Source: Nostoc calcicola FACHB-3891
GTDB lineage: Bacteria > Cyanobacteriota > Cyanobacteriia > Cyanobacteriales > Nostocaceae
NCBI RefSeq assembly: GCF_014697355.1
Contig: NZ_JACJRQ010000006.1
Location: 1-64,000 of the forward strand
DNA length: 64,000 nt
Direction of reading: 5' to 3'
Shown here: positions 45,575 to 52,817 of the stretch, one piece after another
Layout of the letters: the number at the start of each line of letters is the position of its first letter
Position numbering within the stretch: the first letter of the stretch is position 1
The notes under the pieces: model-generated
What the model saw: the letters and a program-made list of their open reading frames with translations, nothing else
Told to the model about the DNA's origin: nothing
Databases searched by the model: none
Made by a program: the position numbers and the translations under genes

Positions 45575-46537
45575 TTACGGGCTGGTGATGGCTTTTGGTT
45601 GCAAAGATACAGATTGCCCATTAACTGACAATGCTGTAGCTTCTAAAATCTGGCCGTAACGATTGCGAGTGCCGAATCCTTTGGCTTGAATTGTGTTTTT
45701 GATGTTCGCCATACTGGTTAGCTGTTCGCCTACATGGGGCGGGAACTTGACAATAGTGCCATTAGAAATAATAACGCCGTTAATTTCTCCTCGATGTCCC
45801 ACTAACCAATTCTGAGCAGTTCCCTGGGCAGATAAGGTACTGTAGTTGCTCAAGCTGGGTGGTTGGGGGGCGATTGTGGGAGGTTGTTCGACTAAAGTCT
45901 GTCCAGTTTGAGAATTGGTAATGCTTTTGGCTCTTACTTCCTGTCCAAAGCGAGTGGAAAAGCCAGGATCGCCAAAAATGCTCACTTTCGTGTTTGGGGT
46001 AATTATCCGCACTAAACTGTCCGCCATCTGGGGAGGAAATTTCACCTGTAGCCCGTTATTGAGTAATAGCCCATCCACCTTACCTTCAGGGTTGAGAAGA
46101 TACTGTTTTACCTCTCCAGTGAAAGTGGTTCCGGCTGTGGGGGGTAATTCTGGTGGGGGTGCTGGGGGAATATCTAGAGGATTAACATTGGCTAAATTGG
46201 CACTTGGGAGACTAGCTTCTAGCGATCGCCCGCTTGGTGTAGCATTACTAGCAAAAGTATTGTACGTCCAAAAACCGAAAAGTGCGATCGCGGCTCCAAT
46301 GCCGCCACTAGTTAAAATTAACTTTAACTTGCGTTGGCGATCGCGCTCTCGGATTTGCTTGGCTTGAATCTGTTGTATTGCTTGTTGAATCATCTCTGGA
46401 GGAATTTGTACTTCTGCTCCAGCCTGCATAATTTCTTCTAAAGAATAATCCTGATTTTCTTGGGCATACAACTGAGCCGCTTGAGCGAAAACATCGGGAG
46501 CAATTTCTTTCGGAATGCGAACTTTAGAGTTATTCAT
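45575..46537 (-). CDS. Membrane-anchored protein with two OB-like repeats; predicted sigma-54 target
   Basis: 320 residues. The cytosolic N-terminus (1-70) is helical and Gln-rich (IPPEMIQQAIQQIQAKQIRERDRQRK). One membrane helix lies at about 72-92 (LILTSGGIGAAIALFGFW). A Pro-rich linker (DIPPAPPPELPPT) leads to two copies of a beta domain: GEVKQYLLNPEGKVDGLLLNNGLQVKFPPQ (about 139-168) and GHRGEINGVIISNGTIVKFPPH (about 248-269). I recognise the repeat but not a named function; an OB-type fold is my guess. A full-consensus -24/-12 promoter lies 31 bases upstream of the start as predicted, which ties it to the divergent kinase-activator-RpoN operon. Confidence 0.78.
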   Translation of the reverse strand: MNNSKVRIPKEIAPDVFAQAAQLYAQENQDYSLEEIMQAGAEVQIPPEMIQQAIQQIQAKQIRERDRQRKLKLILTSGGIGAAIALFGFWTYNTFASNATPSGRSLEASLPSANLANVNPLDIPPAPPPELPPTAGTTFTGEVKQYLLNPEGKVDGLLLNNGLQVKFPPQMADSLVRIITPNTKVSIFGDPGFSTRFGQEVRAKSITNSQTGQTLVEQPPTIAPQPPSLSNYSTLSAQGTAQNWLVGHRGEINGVIISNGTIVKFPPHVGEQLTSMANIKNTIQAKGFGTRNRYGQILEATALSVNGQSVSLQPKAITSP

Positions 46538-46578
46538 CTACTTTAATTCAATTTAATCGCTAACTATAACTGTAAGAG

Positions 46579-46594
46579 TGCAAAACTCGTGCCA
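46579..46594 (-). promoter_or_regulatory. Sigma-54 (-24/-12) promoter of the 320-aa gene
   Basis: Read on the minus strand: TGGCACG-AGTT-TTGCA, an exact match to the textbook TGGCACG-N4-TTGCW with GG-N10-GC spacing. Transcription would start near 46568, 31 bases before the ATG at 46537. Confidence 0.88.
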
Positions 46595-46636
46595 TAGATA
46601 CAAGACACTCGTTAGCTAGTAAGGCAGGATGAAAAA

Positions 46637-46760
46637 TAGACCTCTTGCAAAAGTAACTTTTGCACTCTTGCGGGAAAAGGGGAAAGGTTAAAGGGGAAAG
46701 GTTTTTTATTCCTTTTCCCTTTCCCCCTTACCCTTTTCCCTACAAATGCCAAGAAGTCTA
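46637..46760. mobile_element. MITE family B, copy 2
   Basis: Left end TAGACCTCTTGCAAAAGT, right end AAATGCCAAGAAGTCTA. The interior is GGGAAAAGG/CCTTTTCCC heptamers in mirror orientation, as in copy 1. It sits exactly between two divergent -24/-12 promoters, so it has moved any shared upstream activator site away from one of them. Confidence 0.65.
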
Positions 46761-46775
46761 ATGATCAACTGGAAT

Positions 46776-46792
46776 TTGGCATAGTTTTTGCA
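46776..46792 (+). promoter_or_regulatory. Sigma-54 (-24/-12) promoter of the kinase-activator-rpoN operon
   Basis: TTGGCATAGTTTTTGCA keeps GG-N10-GC spacing and the TTGGCA and TTGCA halves, with TA replacing CG at the end of the -24 block. The start would be near 46803, 16 bases before the kinase ATG. The perfect 12-base palindrome ACTTCTAGAAGT (46792-46803) overlaps the predicted start. Confidence 0.78.
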
Positions 46793-46818
46793 CTTCTAGA
46801 AGTTCTAACCCTTATTCC

Positions 46819-48267
46819 ATGCAACCTATTGTGTTATCTCAACGTTGGACACTCCGGCGACAGCTAACAATTCTCAGCATCCTTTTTTTAGGTTTAAGTG
46901 GAGCTGCTTTATGGTTAGTGGTACAACTATTTCAAAGTCTGGAAGGTGCTGTTGTTGCCAGAAATCAGAGAGAATTAGCTTTTGCCAACACCAGACTAAT
47001 TAAGCTGTTTTGGGAATCAAATCTTGGGCAAACGCCAAAGCCAGGTAAGCCGTTGGCGGAACTTTCAAACGATGCCCTAACTGTTTTCCCAAGGGTAGAA
47101 GGGGGATTTTATCTGCTGCAACAAGACCAGCTTTTAGGCTATGCCTATCCTACCCACGGGGGCCCTGTCCCCAAAAAAGATATTCCTCCTGCTGAACGAG
47201 ACACAATTTTGCAATTGACTCGGAGAGCCACAAGCCAAGGTTTACCCCAGGAATTAGTACTGCACCCTGGTCTTGATGTCTTGGTACTGCGTGCCGATCC
47301 TCTACCTCTGTGGGGAGCAGTGTGGACGATGAAACGTATGCCTCATCTAGAAGATAGCAATCAAAACGTTTTAAGTGTTTTCGTAGCTTTAGGAATTTTA
47401 GTTGTAGGAGTTTGGACTTTTTATATTGCCTTACAACTTCAATGGGGAGTGCAGCGACTCCAGCAAAGTATTAAAGCAATGGAAGAGGATAAAGCTTTGC
47501 TAATTCCGCCGCTACCCGCAGAAATGGGACTATTGGGAACTGCAATTAATAGTATGCAATACCATCGCCAAGAGTTAGAGCAGCGCTTGCACCGAGTTGA
47601 GCGCTTGGCTTCTCTGGGACAACTGGTAGCGGGGGTAGCTCATGAAGTCCGCAATCCCTTAGCTAGTATGCGCCTCAATTTGCAATATACAGAACGGCAA
47701 TTAAAAAAGCAGGGAATTACGACTTTACCGATCGCTAGTTTACTAGAACAAGTAGACCGTTTAGAGATGTTGGTGCGACGGCTATTGTATTTTGACCAAA
47801 ATCAGCAAGAAGAAATGGTAACAACTTCCCTAGAAGCGATCGCTTTTGAATCAGTTTCTCTATTACGTCTCAAAGCCGAAGAACAGGGAGTAACACTTTT
47901 TTATCGCTCTGCTGCTGAACCTTTGCCCCAAGTACCACTACGCCACCGAGAGTTAGGACAGGTGATGATTAACTTAATCTTAAATGCTATCCAAGCAAGT
48001 CCACCAGAAAGCGAAGTTGAAGTTGGTGTCAGCCAAGAGCAAAACTACTTAGTGACTTGGGTAAAAGACACTGGTGCAGGTTTAGCACCAGAAGAACGCG
48101 ATCGCATTTTCGATCCTTTTTATTCCACAAAACCCCAAGGAACAGGTTTAGGTTTAGCAATTAGCCACGAGATTGTCACCCGCCACGGAGGGCATATTGA
48201 TTTCAAATCTCAACCGGGTTGCACCGTTTTTAGCGTTTACTTACCGAAGAATCACAACGATGGCTAA
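46819..48267 (+). CDS. NtrB/ZraS-like membrane sensor histidine kinase
   Basis: 482 residues. TM1 is about 17-40 (LTILSILFLGLSGAALWLVV), the periplasmic sensor domain about 41-185, and TM2 about 190-208 (VALGILVVGVWTFYIAL). A linker/HAMP-like segment follows. HisKA is VERLASLGQLVAGVAHEVRNPLASMRL (His near residue 275), in the NtrB/ZraS style. HATPase has N-box LGQVMINLILNAIQASP, G1 VKDTGAGLAPEERDRIFDPFYSTKPQGTGLGLAI. It overlaps the activator gene by eight bases and is therefore its cognate kinase. The stimulus is unknown. The periplasmic position points to an envelope or ion signal. Confidence 0.93.
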   Translation: MQPIVLSQRWTLRRQLTILSILFLGLSGAALWLVVQLFQSLEGAVVARNQRELAFANTRLIKLFWESNLGQTPKPGKPLAELSNDALTVFPRVEGGFYLLQQDQLLGYAYPTHGGPVPKKDIPPAERDTILQLTRRATSQGLPQELVLHPGLDVLVLRADPLPLWGAVWTMKRMPHLEDSNQNVLSVFVALGILVVGVWTFYIALQLQWGVQRLQQSIKAMEEDKALLIPPLPAEMGLLGTAINSMQYHRQELEQRLHRVERLASLGQLVAGVAHEVRNPLASMRLNLQYTERQLKKQGITTLPIASLLEQVDRLEMLVRRLLYFDQNQQEEMVTTSLEAIAFESVSLLRLKAEEQGVTLFYRSAAEPLPQVPLRHRELGQVMINLILNAIQASPPESEVEVGVSQEQNYLVTWVKDTGAGLAPEERDRIFDPFYSTKPQGTGLGLAISHEIVTRHGGHIDFKSQPGCTVFSVYLPKNHNDG

Positions 48268-49585
48268 GATTTTGATTATTGATGATGAAAAAGCCTTGCG
48301 TCAAGCGATGGCGCAGATTTTAAAAGATGAAGGCCACGACGTAGTAGAGGCGGGAGACGGAGAGCAAGGACTGAAGATAATTCAACAAGATATCACATCT
48401 CGTCCTGACTTGGTATTTCTAGATTTGAAAATGCCCAAAACTCAGGGTAATGCTGTTCTGAAAGCTTTAGGTAGCAAAACGTTGTTTGAACTACCAGTAA
48501 TTGTGATGACGGCTTACGGAACAAGTCGTACAGCCATTGAAGCTATGCAATTGGGAGCTTATGATTATTTAACTAAACCCTTCGATTTAGAAGATTTAGT
48601 CAACTTGGCGCAAAAAGCTTTAGCTCATTCCCAAGCATCCGCCGAGCAAATTGGTGAAGCAAATATCCAAAATCTCGGACAACCAGAAGAACTGTTGGGG
48701 CGATCGCCTAAAATGGCAGAAGTTTTTAAACTCATTGGTAGACTTGCCCAAGGAAACACCACAGTCTTAATTGTCGGCGAATCAGGTACAGGCAAAGAAT
48801 TAGTCGCGTCCACCCTGCATAATGCTAGCCCTCGCAGTCGCGGCCCTTTAGTAAAAGTTAACTGTGCAGCCCTCCCAGAACATTTATTAGAAGCAGAATT
48901 ATTTGGTCACGAAAAAGGAGCCTTCACTGGAGCGAATCACTTGCGAATTGGTCGCTTTGAACAAGCCAATGGCGGTACAATTTTTCTCGATGAAGTCGGA
49001 GAATTGAGCCAAATCATTCAAGGGAAATTGTTGCGAGTATTACAAGATAAATCCTTCGAGCGCTTGGGTAGTAACCAAACCAAAACTGTAGATGTCCGCA
49101 TTTTAGCTGCCACCAATCGGAATTTAGAGCAATTGGTACGCGTCAATCAATTTCGAGAAGACCTTTACTATCGCTTCAATGTAGTCCGAATTGAACTGCC
49201 GCCTTTGCGCGATCGCCCCGAAGATTTAGAACAACTTACCCAACATTTTTTAAGTTCTATTGCTCTGAGAAATGGAATTAAAAATCTAGCAATCACCTCA
49301 ACCGCCCTAGAAAAACTGAGAGGTTACGCTTGGCCAGGGAATGTACGAGAACTGCAAAATACATTAGAGAGAGCAGCAGTTTTTTCTGGAGGAAGAACTA
49401 TTCTTTCAGAGCATCTCATTTTTAATCAAGAATATCAGATGAATTTGAACTTAGAACAAGCGATCGCTCAGTTAGAAATAAACTTTATCCGCCATGCTTT
49501 AGCACTTTATCCCCAAGAACCCCACAAAGCATTAGGAATTTCTATCGAAAGCTTTGAGCAAAAAAAGAAACAATGGAATTTATAG
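48260..49585 (+). CDS. Sigma-54-dependent response regulator, NtrC family
   Basis: 441 residues from ATG 48260 (MAKILIIDDEKALRQ). An in-frame ATG 87 bases upstream would overlap the kinase much more and adds no domain. The receiver domain (1-120) has acidic pair Asp8/Asp9, phospho-acceptor Asp55, Thr83 and Lys106. The AAA+ domain has Walker A VGESGTGKE (172-180), the GAFTGA loop that contacts sigma-54 (220-225), Walker B GTIFLDEVGE and the YAWPGNVRELQN sensor-II box. The C-terminal Fis-type helix-turn-helix is present but short (HKALGISIESFEQKKKQW). All parts needed for sigma-54 activation are intact, which is unexpected in a cyanobacterium. rpoN follows after 66 bases. Confidence 0.96.
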   Translation: MAKILIIDDEKALRQAMAQILKDEGHDVVEAGDGEQGLKIIQQDITSRPDLVFLDLKMPKTQGNAVLKALGSKTLFELPVIVMTAYGTSRTAIEAMQLGAYDYLTKPFDLEDLVNLAQKALAHSQASAEQIGEANIQNLGQPEELLGRSPKMAEVFKLIGRLAQGNTTVLIVGESGTGKELVASTLHNASPRSRGPLVKVNCAALPEHLLEAELFGHEKGAFTGANHLRIGRFEQANGGTIFLDEVGELSQIIQGKLLRVLQDKSFERLGSNQTKTVDVRILAATNRNLEQLVRVNQFREDLYYRFNVVRIELPPLRDRPEDLEQLTQHFLSSIALRNGIKNLAITSTALEKLRGYAWPGNVRELQNTLERAAVFSGGRTILSEHLIFNQEYQMNLNLEQAIAQLEINFIRHALALYPQEPHKALGISIESFEQKKKQWNL

Positions 49586-49651
49586 CACAATACCTTTGAG
49601 TTAAGCATTTTTCCTCCTCTCTGTGTCCTCTGCGCCTCTGCGGTTCGTATC

Positions 49652-51055
49652 ATGAATTCCTTAAACTCAACATCTGCACTAGAAACACACCTAGAAACTC
49701 AAACCGTTATTTACCCAACCCTACAGTATTTAGTTCGCTTTTTACCGTGGGATGGAAAACGAGTATTCGACCATCTTCGAGAAGAATGTAAACACAATCC
49801 ATTTATAGTAGAAAATTCTGATTTCCAGAACAGCGAAGCACTTTTAGATGATATTCTACCTAACTGGTATAGTCCCATCGCCCAGGAATTAAGTTTAAGC
49901 GAGCATCTTCTTGGACAAATATCAGCTTTGTCAATACCATCAAGACAACGTGAAGCCTTAACCCATCTAACTCAGTGGCTATCAAACTCAGGTTACTTAG
50001 AAGAAACTCCAGAAGTTTGGGCAAATGGTAGTATCTGGAGTGCAAAAGAACTAGAGGCTGTTATTCCTCTCCTCCAAAGTTTAGATCCGCCTGGAATTGG
50101 TACGCGAACCCTGCAAGAATGTTTGTTAATACAACTCAAAAACCAACCTGAAAGTCTAGCATTTATACTAGTTCAAAATTATTTAGAAGACATAGCAAAT
50201 TGTATTGGTAATTCTTCCGAATCAAAGCATAATTGTCAAGCGCTATTACAAAAGTTGTATCAAAATCACCAAAATCTTGATGTTGACATCAATAAAATCA
50301 ACGATGCTATTCATGAAATTCAAGAATTAGAACCCCGTCCCGCTAGAAACTTCGGTGGTAGCGATGCTCCCATCGTCACCCCCGATTTAAAAGTTGAGCT
50401 AATAGCTGGAAGTTGGCAAATTTCTTTAGCTTATGAAGTCAAACAACGTTTTTGTCTGAATTCCGAAGCCATCAAACTTTTGCAGGAATCACCAAAATCA
50501 AGGCGAGATACCCAACAACTAGAAGCATTATTACAAAAAGCTAGAAATTTACTCACAGCTTTGCAACAATGGCAAGAAAATCTGCTCAAGGTTGGGAAAT
50601 TTTTAGTTGAGCGCCAGCAAGCTTTTTTGCAGAGTCGGGATAAATTAGACTTAGTATCTACCCCTCAGCAATTAGTAGCTCAATCGGTGGGACTTAGTAA
50701 CTCTACAGTCAGTCGGATTGTGCGGGGACGGTATATATTAGTTTGCAATCAACCCAGTCGGATAATTCCGTTGCATTCACTATGTATTCCTGTAGGAGTA
50801 GGCGGACGTACTCCTCAACAAATCCAACAGATGCTATTACAGTTAATTGCAGAAGAATCATCCGCCAATCCTTATACTGATGAGCAACTAGCCCAGCTTT
50901 TGAAAATCCAATTTTGTCTGCCAATCACTCGCAGAACAGTCACAAAATACCGTAAAATTGCCGGAATAAAGTCATCACATCAGCGTAAGTTGACTGATAA
51001 AAAGATGGGAAGCAAAAGCAGGAAGCAAGGAAGTCTCTTGAAATATCAAAGTTGA
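49652..51055 (+). CDS. rpoN: RNA polymerase sigma-54 factor RpoN
   Basis: 467 residues. Region I (about 18-53) is short and divergent but keeps the pattern LQYLVRFLPWDGKRVFDHLREECKHNPFI. The core-binding domain has LLQSLDPPGIGTRTLQECLLIQL (140-162) and IQELEPRPARNFGG (223-236). The helix-turn-helix is QLVAQSVGLSNSTVSRIVRGRY (340-361). The RpoN box TRRTVTKYRK (426-435) matches the ARRTVAKYRE signature that reads the -24 element. It directs core polymerase to -24/-12 promoters and needs an AAA+ activator, which is encoded just upstream. General accounts hold that cyanobacteria have only sigma-70 family factors. The stop codon lies in the first unit of a 21-bp tandem repeat. Confidence 0.95.
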   Translation: MNSLNSTSALETHLETQTVIYPTLQYLVRFLPWDGKRVFDHLREECKHNPFIVENSDFQNSEALLDDILPNWYSPIAQELSLSEHLLGQISALSIPSRQREALTHLTQWLSNSGYLEETPEVWANGSIWSAKELEAVIPLLQSLDPPGIGTRTLQECLLIQLKNQPESLAFILVQNYLEDIANCIGNSSESKHNCQALLQKLYQNHQNLDVDINKINDAIHEIQELEPRPARNFGGSDAPIVTPDLKVELIAGSWQISLAYEVKQRFCLNSEAIKLLQESPKSRRDTQQLEALLQKARNLLTALQQWQENLLKVGKFLVERQQAFLQSRDKLDLVSTPQQLVAQSVGLSNSTVSRIVRGRYILVCNQPSRIIPLHSLCIPVGVGGRTPQQIQQMLLQLIAEESSANPYTDEQLAQLLKIQFCLPITRRTVTKYRKIAGIKSSHQRKLTDKKMGSKSRKQGSLLKYQS

Positions 51056-51344
51056 GCCTTTGAACCTGAACGCTGCGCCTTTGAACCTGAACGTTGAGCC
51101 TTTGAAGGTGAACGTTGCGGCTTTGAGCCTCGAAGTTGCACCTTTGAACCTGAACGTTGCGGCTTTGAACCTGAAAGTTGCGCCTTTGAAGGTGAACATT
51201 GAGCCTTTGAGGCTGGAAGTTGCGTCTTTGAAGGTGAACGTTGCACCTTTGAGCCTCGAAGTTGCACCTTTGAACCTGAACATTGAGCCTTTGAGCCTGG
51301 AAGTTGCGCTTTTGAACCTGAACGTTGCACCTTTGAGCCTGAAA
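51051..51344. repeat. 21-bp minisatellite, 14 units, overlapping the rpoN stop codon
   Basis: Units follow GTTGCGCCTTTGAACCTGAA plus C, with a few recurrent variants of each half (GTTGAGCC, GTTGCGGC, GTTGCACC; TTTGAAGGTGAAC, TTTGAGCCTCGAA). The array is exactly 14 x 21 bases with no indel. It is open in four reading frames, giving heptad-like Gln/Asn/Arg-rich or Leu/Asn/Val-rich polypeptides. The rpoN stop codon (51053-51055) lies in unit 1. Confidence 0.95.
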
Positions 51345-51412
51345 TTTTAAGTTTGATTGTTGACAAATGACAAATGACCAATGAGCAATGACAAATGACA
51401 AATGACAAATAA
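51345..51412. repeat. Tandem ACAAATG heptamers
   Basis: About seven TGACAAA/TGACCAA units. Together with an oppositely oriented CATTTGT array at 52629-52678 they bracket the permease gene. Confidence 0.85.
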
Positions 51413-52597
51413 CTAAATCCAAAAATAAGCCAGAATAAGAGTCACGACAGTTAACGGTAGACCAAAACGCAGATGTTCCCAAAATGACAACTGATAACCA
51501 AGTTTTGCAACAGCCTCAGCAACAATTAAATTAGCAACTGAACCTAACAAAGTTAAATTACCAGCTAAAGTAGATCCTGCTGCTAATAATAACCAGGTTC
51601 TTGTGTCTGGATGGGGAATTAAATGTTGTAGTAATAATACTGCTGGAACATTAGAAACTAAATTTGACAGCAGAGCAGTAATTCCTAATATGTTCAGGGG
51701 AGTATAAACTAAACCACGAAATAAATTCAATATTCCTAATTTTTCTACTCCAGCAGTCACAACAAATAGCCCAGAGAACATCACCAGTAAATCCCAATCA
51801 ACTTTATTTAAAACTCGTTGCGGTTTGATTCGCCTAGTAATGAACAATAAACCAGCAGCTATAAGTGTTGCTTGGGCTGGAGGTATCCCAATTAAAAATG
51901 CAATTAATAGTCCTCCTGTTATCAATAAGCTTTTAGTAAGTAACGGTTTAAATATGCGGTAACGCACGGGGGTTCCACTCAAACAAGACTTAGTAGAACG
52001 AACATCAGGATAAAGCCACCACAATAACCCAATTTGGATTAACAAACTTACTAATGCGATGGGAGTCAATGCTTTCGCAAAATCGAGATAGCTGATACCA
52101 GAGAAGGAACCAATCAAAATATTTTGTGGATTACCACTTAAGGTAGCCACGGAACCCAGATTAGTTGCTCCCGCCAAAGCAAGTAAGTAAGGAATCGGAT
52201 TGAGGTTCAAAGTTTGGGTTAAACCGAGAACCAAAGGAGTCAAAATTAGAGCGATGGTATCATTCAGAAAAAAAGCGGAGAGAATTCCACTGCCGAAAGT
52301 TAAAACAATCAGCAAACCCAAAGGGCTGCGGGTGAAGTGTGTAACTGTATCAAGGGTTAATTGGAAAAAACCAGCGTAAGCTAAGTTTGTGCTGATTACC
52401 ATCATGCCAAACAGGAAAATCAGCGTTTTATAGTCTATGGCTTGCCATGCTTCCTTGAGGTCTAATACCCCAAATGCCATCAGCAAAGATGCACCAACTA
52501 AAGCAATACTGGCTCGGTTCATCCGCAAACCAGGGAGATATCCTAAACCCAAACCGATATAAGTCAGTCCAATGATGATGTATCTAAAAACAATCAT
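51413..52597 (-). CDS. Anion permease, ArsB/NhaD (ion transporter) superfamily
   Basis: 394 residues with about ten to eleven membrane helices. ASLLMAFGVLDLKEAWQAIDYKTLIFLFGMMVIS is the family N-terminal signature. FLNDTIALILTPLVLGL and GATNLGSVATLSGNPQNILIGSFSG are the paired hairpin motifs that form the substrate site of the ArsB/SLC13-like fold. The second set is LVSNVPAVLLLQHLI and AGSTLAGNLTLLGSVANLIVAE. Substrates in the superfamily include arsenite, dicarboxylates, sulphate and Na+/H+; I cannot choose. It is convergent with rpoN. No -24/-12 promoter was found upstream. Confidence 0.9.
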   Translation of the reverse strand: MIVFRYIIIGLTYIGLGLGYLPGLRMNRASIALVGASLLMAFGVLDLKEAWQAIDYKTLIFLFGMMVISTNLAYAGFFQLTLDTVTHFTRSPLGLLIVLTFGSGILSAFFLNDTIALILTPLVLGLTQTLNLNPIPYLLALAGATNLGSVATLSGNPQNILIGSFSGISYLDFAKALTPIALVSLLIQIGLLWWLYPDVRSTKSCLSGTPVRYRIFKPLLTKSLLITGGLLIAFLIGIPPAQATLIAAGLLFITRRIKPQRVLNKVDWDLLVMFSGLFVVTAGVEKLGILNLFRGLVYTPLNILGITALLSNLVSNVPAVLLLQHLIPHPDTRTWLLLAAGSTLAGNLTLLGSVANLIVAEAVAKLGYQLSFWEHLRFGLPLTVVTLILAYFWI

Positions 52598-52628
52598 GAT
52601 TTTGCTAGATGCTTTTGATTAAGTAGTC

Positions 52629-52678
52629 ATTTGTCATTTGTCATTGGTCATTTGTCATTTGTCATTTGTCATTTGTCA
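52629..52678. repeat. Tandem CATTTGT heptamers
   Basis: About seven units, in inverse orientation to the array at 51345-51412 on the other side of the permease gene. Confidence 0.85.
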
Positions 52679-52817
52679 CTGGATTTTAGTGCATACCTCG
52701 CCTCTTTTGGGTGGAAAACTTTGTCTTTTATGGGACTAATTCAAACTATGTTAAGGAGTGGACGGGTTTATTTTGAACTAATGACTAATGACTAACGACT
52801 AATGACTAATGACTGCT

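Noticed and set aside
50940-51482. Minus-strand frames of 100-180 codons across the 21-bp repeat
   Set aside because: The repeat unit has no stop in several frames; no start-site support and overlap with rpoN and the permease gene. Kept as a finding about the repeat, not as genes.
52598-52817. Possible sigma-54 promoter for the permease gene
   Set aside because: I looked on both strands and found no GG-N10-GC with flanking consensus.
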